In this document: positions 7,159 through 11,426 of the stretch, piece after piece
Position numbering within the stretch: the stretch's first letter is position 1
Layout of the letters: the number at the start of each line of letters is the position of its first letter
Notes under the pieces: generated by a model
The model's input: only the letters and a program-made list of their open reading frames with translations
Database searches by the model: none
Told to the model about the DNA's origin: nothing
Program-made: the position numbers and the translations under genes
Assembly: GCA_947382415.1 (NCBI GenBank)
Contig: CANCYO010000080.1
Span: 1 to 11,426 of the forward strand
Reading direction: 5' to 3'
Origin: an uncultured Lachnospiraceae bacterium
GTDB taxonomy: Bacteria; Bacillota; Clostridia; Lachnospirales; Lachnospiraceae
Length of the DNA: 11,426 nt

Positions 7159-7572
7159 TCAGCTTTCCATATCAGCATATCTGTTTGCCAACACTTTTTT
7201 CCATTGTGTATAATCGGAAGCCCGTTTTCCTCCACGTTCATAAAAAGCAGCTAAAAAAATCGGATCTCCGCCGGCACCAAAAGCCATAAGCAGCCTCAAA
7301 TTAAAATTCTTTCCAGACAAATGTAACGAATAATAATCCCTTTCCAAATATTTTATTATTTCATTTCCATCGGCATTATATACATGACTTCTTAATTCTT
7401 TCACAAAATTCAGTTGTTTTATTAACAGCACAAAAATTTCTTTTTCATTACCGCTTGCACCATGCAACAACTCCTTAAATTCCTGCATAAATGCAGGATG
7501 AAAGCGAAACCCCTGCTGGAGATATTCTTCTAAATTATTAGCCAATAAGGCCAGGGCATCCCTTTTATTCAT
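7159..7572 (-). CDS. RelE/HigB-like (Gp49-type) toxin
   Basis: This 137-residue protein resembles phage Gp49/HigB-type members of the RelE/ParE superfamily, which usually cut mRNA at the ribosome. The diagnostic part is the C-terminal half: a strand pair NLRLLMAF (91-98) and PIFLAAFYERGGKR (104-117), followed by DYTQWKKVLANRYAD (120-134), matching the family pattern of a core sheet, a basic turn and a final helix. Conserved basic residues (Lys116, Arg117, Lys125, Lys126) are candidate active-site or RNA contacts. An N-terminal region of about 60 mostly helical residues makes it longer than typical 90-120-residue members. The ATG at 7572 has only a modest GGGA five bases upstream and a very short leader, so low expression is expected. 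Toxicity is not proven by sequence. Confidence 0.72.
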   Translation of the reverse strand: MNKRDALALLANNLEEYLQQGFRFHPAFMQEFKELLHGASGNEKEIFVLLIKQLNFVKELRSHVYNADGNEIIKYLERDYYSLHLSGKNFNLRLLMAFGAGGDPIFLAAFYERGGKRASDYTQWKKVLANRYADMES

Positions 7573-7591
7573 TTATATCCCAGTGTTGTCT

Positions 7592-7620
7592 ATTATATTA
7601 CTTATGAGTAATATTTGCAA
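7592..7620 (-). promoter_or_regulatory. Near-consensus promoter of the toxin-antitoxin-like operon
   Basis: On the minus strand a -35 box TTGCAA (7615-7620) and a perfect -10 box TATAAT (7592-7597) are 17 bases apart. Transcription should start near 7585, leaving a leader of only about 12 bases before the toxin ATG. Confidence 0.75.
7595..7614. promoter_or_regulatory. Operator palindrome for the HTH antitoxin-like protein
   Basis: ATATTACT and AGTAATAT form a perfect 8-bp inverted repeat around four bases. It fills most of the spacer between the -35 and -10 boxes and overlaps half of the -10. A protein bound here would block RNA polymerase. A further partial copy of the half-site, GTAATAT (7651-7657), lies 43 bases away and may be a secondary site. 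Assigning it to the downstream HTH protein is inference from antitoxin autoregulation. Confidence 0.7.
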
Positions 7621-7672
7621 CCACTTTCCTCCTGCGCGATATTTTTGCGTGTAATATTAACACAAACTTCCA

Positions 7673-9121
7673 TCACCGACCAAACAACGCATTGACCGCA
7701 TCCTTTAAGGTGTTTAAATTAGAGCGATACTCACTGGCTGTCTTGGCAAGGGTAAATGCATATCTTTCATCCTCATTAAAAATAATTTTATAATGCGTTC
7801 CGATTTGAACCTCGAACCCCAACTCGGCAAGCTGATGCTTCCTTCGTACATTCAAATTGCCCGATTTATCTATAATGTCTCTCAAACATTCCGATATCTC
7901 CTCCGCCTTTCCAGTCTGTGTGTTCAGATTTAAAAGATTCTCCAACACATGGAATTTTCTGGATATGACCAAATTAGGATCGGAATCCATGGAATTTCTT
8001 TCCTTATCCAAAACCTTCAGGATAATATCTTTTATCTCACCAATATAAAGCTCCCGCTCAGACGCTTCAAAACGGATATCTGCATTCCGGGCCTTTCCTG
8101 ATTGTTCAAAATGATATTTGTAAGTCTGAATCTGACTGTCCTTCTGCGCCATCTTACCCATTAAATCCGTAATCCTGGTCTCAAGCTCTTTTATATGGGA
8201 TTCCAATTCATCTATATGTTGCTTTTTCAACTCTCCCTCATTTTCAGCCTCTTTCAACATCTTTTCATATAGGCCGATCAGCTCCGGATCCTCTTTATTT
8301 TCCGCCTGCAGATGTGTAAAATGAATCTTCATCCAAGATAATTCATCTTCAATTTTGGTCATCAAAATCTTCTGCTGAACAGAATTTTCTATAAAAGACT
8401 GCATTGCCTCTAATGAATCATAATTGTGCGGGATTACTCTGTAAGAGTTATATGTCCCATAAAATATATCCGCCGCTCCGGCGTATGGATTATGTCCGCC
8501 TGTCTCTTTCCGTACAATGGATGCAAGCTCTTTTGCCTCGACTACCACATGGGCAATGCCTGCCAGATTCTTTGCCATGGCCGTAAAATCTATTGGCGGA
8601 TCGATGGCATATCTTGGATATGTCACATAAATCACTGGCATAAAGTGTTCACTTTCCCGCAAAATCAGTTTTCTCGCAATATCAACATTATTCTGCGTGA
8701 TCATAAATGGTACATCCGACACCAACAGATCCCCATCCATTCCTCCATAGCCATTTTGAACTACCTGACGAAGTATACGCGGCTTATTAAAACTTTCCGG
8801 CATCCTTACAGACAAATCGGCTGCATCTGAATAGAGCTGCATCGCCAGTATATTTCTTCCATCCACCTGTGTGAGTACATAATCATTTGTCCAGATCACC
8901 CCATCGCAATTACTTGTCAGTCGAACCGTCAACGCTTCCGGATAAGTAAAAATCTCCAGACAATCAGTATCCACATTAAGTGTAAATTCTGCAGAACCAT
9001 CGTAAATCACTTGTCCAAATTTGTAATTTCGGTTATTGTTGAGCCACTCCGTAATCAAACCAATAAATACATCTCTGGTCAGGCTTTCATTTACAATTAA
9101 TCTGGTAGAAAAAATCAACAT
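7673..9121 (-). CDS. Uncharacterised coiled-coil protein, candidate accessory or defence component
   Basis: This 482-residue soluble protein has no signal peptide or membrane segment, and I cannot assign a known family. Three regions are visible. Residues 1-240 are a globular alpha/beta domain with motifs such as QVVQNGYGGMDGDLLVSDVP (119-138), MPVIYVTYPR (161-170) and LAGIAHVVVEAKELA (186-200). Residues about 245-345 are rich in Glu, Lys, Leu and Gln with heptad spacing (for example HIDELESHIKELETRITDL, 302-320) and should form a coiled coil, hence oligomerisation. Residues about 420-482 contain THYKIIFNEDERYAFTLAKT (442-461), a small hairpin-like pattern loosely reminiscent of HicA-type RNA-binding domains. 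No Walker, nuclease or kinase motif is evident. The ATG at 9121 has AGAGG nine bases upstream. It lies 100 bases upstream of the toxin gene, which has its own promoter. Confidence 0.85.
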   Translation of the reverse strand: MLIFSTRLIVNESLTRDVFIGLITEWLNNNRNYKFGQVIYDGSAEFTLNVDTDCLEIFTYPEALTVRLTSNCDGVIWTNDYVLTQVDGRNILAMQLYSDAADLSVRMPESFNKPRILRQVVQNGYGGMDGDLLVSDVPFMITQNNVDIARKLILRESEHFMPVIYVTYPRYAIDPPIDFTAMAKNLAGIAHVVVEAKELASIVRKETGGHNPYAGAADIFYGTYNSYRVIPHNYDSLEAMQSFIENSVQQKILMTKIEDELSWMKIHFTHLQAENKEDPELIGLYEKMLKEAENEGELKKQHIDELESHIKELETRITDLMGKMAQKDSQIQTYKYHFEQSGKARNADIRFEASERELYIGEIKDIILKVLDKERNSMDSDPNLVISRKFHVLENLLNLNTQTGKAEEISECLRDIIDKSGNLNVRRKHQLAELGFEVQIGTHYKIIFNEDERYAFTLAKTASEYRSNLNTLKDAVNALFGR

Positions 9122-9202
9122 GGTATTATACCTCTTTCGCGAATTATTTATTTACCGTGTCTGTTCCTTGAAACTGTCGCAATTTATTATTTTTAATTAC
9201 CG

Positions 9203-9385
9203 CTAACATTCGGCAAATTTATGCAATTTCTCATTTAACCGACTCTCATATCCGTCAAAAAACAGTGCATCATTTGACTGCGGATTAGAATAAGTTCCGT
9301 TAACTCTGTCATATTTATATAAAATGAGAAAAACCATATTCCGGGCAGCTTTGTCTTTTGTAATAATGCTTTGCTTCCTGTCCAA
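9203..9385 (-). CDS. Tiny hypothetical protein upstream of the coiled-coil gene
   Basis: This is a 60-residue reading frame of unknown function, rich in aromatic and charged residues, with a short hydrophobic stretch MVFLILYKY near the N-terminus that is too short to be a membrane anchor. I chose the TTG at 9385 because AAGGA (9393-9397) sits seven bases upstream and a good promoter ends just before it; a GTG start at 9400 (65 residues) would be only about four bases from the predicted transcription start. It lies 81 bases upstream of the coiled-coil gene and may share its transcript. It could be a small partner of that protein, the remnant of a longer gene, or non-coding. Confidence 0.45.
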   Translation of the reverse strand: MDRKQSIITKDKAARNMVFLILYKYDRVNGTYSNPQSNDALFFDGYESRLNEKLHKFAEC

Positions 9386-9392
9386 AATATGA

Positions 9393-9397
9393 TCCTT
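9393..9397 (-). promoter_or_regulatory. Ribosome binding site deciding the start of the tiny gene
   Basis: AAGGA on the minus strand lies seven bases before the TTG at 9385. The upstream GTG at 9400 has no such site, so the TTG is preferred. Confidence 0.45.
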
Positions 9398-9410
9398 CAC
9401 CTATTAATGG

Positions 9411-9439
9411 AGTATACCATACAACTGAAAAAATCTCAA
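9411..9439 (-). promoter_or_regulatory. Predicted promoter for the tiny gene and coiled-coil gene
   Basis: On the minus strand a -35 box TTGAGA (9434-9439) and a -10 box TATACT (9411-9416) are separated by exactly 17 bases, with transcription starting near 9404. It lies just past the glycosyltransferase stop codon, so the two downstream genes appear to form a separate transcription unit from the glycosyltransferase. No clear terminator is seen between 9440 and 9486. Confidence 0.6.
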
Positions 9440-9486
9440 TACCAAAGATAAATTAATTGAGTAACTTCAGCCACATCACCCACAAA

Positions 9487-11380
9487 TTATTCTGTTTGAA
9501 ACCACCATTTCTGCCGCACCTGTTCTGGGCTATATTCACTGATAAATATATTTCCAGAATCGTCATATGTCAGACAAAAGTTTGAATTATATGCATAAAT
9601 TGTCACCGTTCCGTCCTCATTTTCTGTTAGATTCCACCTCTGTGCATCCGTCCCATTTGGAGAAAACTTCTGTATGTTCTGACCTTCTTTTAATACACCA
9701 TGATCTAAATCTACTACCCCATTCTGGAGATAAAGATTATACCAGTCTACCTCTTTATATTTTAGAGTCATTATCAAAGATTTGTTCTCTGAGAGTCGAA
9801 TATTACCTGTATCCTCCTCGCAATTCAAAAACAATGTCTGTTCATAATTCTTTAAATGACCCTTTTCTGAATCTATATCTTTACCGTATAAATGGTAAGA
9901 TGTTGCATATGCATAACTTCCCAACTCATCATAAGCATTGATCTGCGGACAAATCTCCATAATTTGAGAAATAACAGCATCTGCATTACAATCAACAATA
10001 TACAGCACAAACTCACTCTCTTTGCTTAAATCCGACATTTCTTTTAATTTATTGACATTATCCTCAAAATACACCGCCCTTCTATAATTTTTCATCTCTA
10101 TGTAGCTGCTGCCGGCTTTCCATGCCATTCCAGTTTTATAAACGTATAAACAATCCACATTCTCATATTCTTTCACCTTTTCCAATAAAGAATCCGAATC
10201 TAAATAAAGAAATCCCCAATATACATCTTTATGAGCACCTGCTGTCATAATTCCCAGTACCATCGCCCAAAGCATTAAACTTGCTCTGACATATTGTCCT
10301 AAAATCAAATCTAGAAATCTCTTTAAAACAAGCACTACCAAAATAACGGAAACTGCATATATCGGATAAATGTATCTCGATGCGGTATAGACGGCAATCT
10401 TAGCCACCAACAAAAAATAACCAATACAGGCTCCACCTAAACAACACCACATCCATTTTCTGGTATTAAATCGTGTTAAACGCAGTTTTCCCGCCCCCCT
10501 CTGGGAAACCAACAAAAATCCGCCTATACAAATTATCATTAAAAGACAGCCGCCAAACAGATCTTTATCAACATAGCTCCCAATCTCTTTGAGTTGAGAC
10601 CAATAAAGACCCATTCCGCCTCTTAAGTTGTCAAATGACTGTTCCCCTCTATATCCTCCAAAAATATGCTTTAACATTGCCGGAAAAATACAATAGCTTC
10701 CTCCTCCTGCAACAAACATAAAAAAGACATATTTTAAAGCATCTGAAAATCTTTTATTTAAAAGCAGGTATAAACCAAAAAATATACTAATAAAGAAAAG
10801 ATATATTAAAAAGTAGTAGTGTGTCAATGTGCCAACTATAGCTATTATGCTGATTCCAACATAAAATTTAAGCGTACACTTTTCGTTTATAAACCTAAGA
10901 ATCCAGTATGTACATAGTGTAACCATAAACATTGTCATCACATACATTCGCAAAAAAGAAAGATTTTGCATCATACCAGTTGATAGAATCAAAAAAATGC
11001 TGATTATATCCTTCTCTTTTTCGTCACAGTCGAATAAACACAAAATTTTCCGAACCATCCAAAATGTAAGCAGCATAAATAATATATTGATTGTTGCTGG
11101 AATCCATTTGCTGCCAGAACCTATAAAAACTGAAGAAAGCATATGAATCAACACATAATAGAAAGGCGGATGAACATCTTTTTCCTGCTGACTCCAAACA
11201 TTTTTAAAATTGAATCTCTCCCCTTCCTGCACTGTCATATACTCAATATATGCACTTTCTGCAGGTTCATATATATACGGTGCACATTGAGGCTGCAACG
11301 CAATTTCACCGCCGGTATTATTAGATAACCCATATGTATATATCTCATCAACGTGAAAATTTCTCTTATTAGCAATTACA
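9487..11380 (-). CDS. GT-C glycosyltransferase (GT39/PMT-like) with C-terminal ricin-type lectin-like domain, 5' truncated
   Basis: About 630 genuine residues remain and the N-terminus is missing. It is a polytopic membrane glycosyltransferase that likely moves a sugar from a polyprenyl-phosphate donor to an acceptor outside the membrane. In numbering from the false Met at 11424, the catalytic Asp-Glu of the first outer loop is D26-E27 (FHVDEIYTYG), the GT-C signature HPPFYY is at 85-90, and hydrophobic segments run to about 395. A soluble part follows (about 400-575). The last 65 residues look like a ricin B-type beta-trefoil repeat, with the QxW motifs DAQRW (593-597) and RQKWW (637-641). 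A lectin tail suggests binding of surface glycan or glycoprotein and is unusual for this family. Only about one repeat of the trefoil is visible, so the domain may be partial. The real upstream sequence is lost at the contig end; residues 1-15 of the open frame are adapter-derived. Confidence 0.85.
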
Positions 11381-11426
11381 AGATCGGAAGAGCACACGTC
11401 TGAACTCCAGTCACGCACGGACATCT
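11381..11426. other. Illumina TruSeq-type adapter with index (contamination, not genomic)
   Basis: Bases 11381-11414 are the complete 34-base read-1 adapter stem that begins AGATCGGAAGAGCACACGTC and ends CCAGTCAC. It is followed by the 8-base index GCACGGAC (11415-11422) and by ATCT (11423-11426), the start of the constant flow-cell part. The layout of stem, 8-base index and ATCT is exactly that of an indexed TruSeq adapter. Read on the minus strand it encodes MSVRDWSSDVCSSDL, a string of the sort produced by adapter read-through, and gives the glycosyltransferase a false start. The genomic sequence therefore ends at 11380. Confidence 0.98.

Noticed and set aside
9386..9400. GTG start at 9400 for the tiny gene
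   Set aside because: It has no ribosome binding site and lies only about four bases from the predicted transcription start; the TTG at 9385 has AAGGA at seven bases.

Overview
The window looks like a contig end from a Gram-positive Clostridia genome, most likely a Lachnospiraceae-type gut bacterium. This rests on the protein families present (a MATE pump with an extra C-terminal domain, an MBL/beta-CASP hydrolase, an LmrA/MsbA-type ABC half-transporter, a GT39-like membrane glycosyltransferase), on strong AGGAGG-type ribosome binding sites and on sigma-A-like promoters. No species can be named. The right end is not biological: from 11381 onward the bases are an Illumina TruSeq-type adapter with an 8-base index, so the genome sequence stops at 11380.

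Left block (1-6440, GC-rich). A minus-strand run reads ABC half-transporter (2628-4388), MBL/beta-CASP metallo-hydrolase (959-2554), thymidylate synthase thyA (95-943). The thyA start lies 15 bases after the hydrolase stop. The ABC-to-hydrolase gap holds a 12-14 base polypurine/polypyrimidine tandem repeat. Diverging from this run, on the plus strand, is a 609-residue MATE-family transporter (4596-6425) fused to a degenerate GHKL/HATPase-like domain. The 207-base divergent region between the two carries two back-to-back promoters. A perfect 8-bp inverted repeat overlaps the MATE stop codon and separates it from the convergent genes to its right.

Right block (6441-11380, clearly more AT-rich, accessory in character), all on the minus strand. 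Read in transcription order: a 5'-truncated GT-C glycosyltransferase with a C-terminal ricin-type lectin-like domain (9487-11380); a tiny unknown gene (9203-9385) behind a good promoter; an unrecognised 482-residue coiled-coil protein (7673-9121); then a compact three-gene operon made of a RelE/HigB-like toxin (7159-7572), an HTH antitoxin-like protein (6680-7147) and a 71-residue protein of unknown role (6451-6666). The toxin promoter is near-consensus, and a perfect 8-4-8 palindrome fills its spacer and overlaps its -10, as expected of an autoregulated toxin-antitoxin locus.

The most interesting parts are the three-gene toxin-antitoxin-like operon with its operator, the unknown coiled-coil gene with its small partner upstream, the MATE-HATPase fusion and the lectin-tailed glycosyltransferase. 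Functions in the right block are inferred from motif recognition alone, without database searches.
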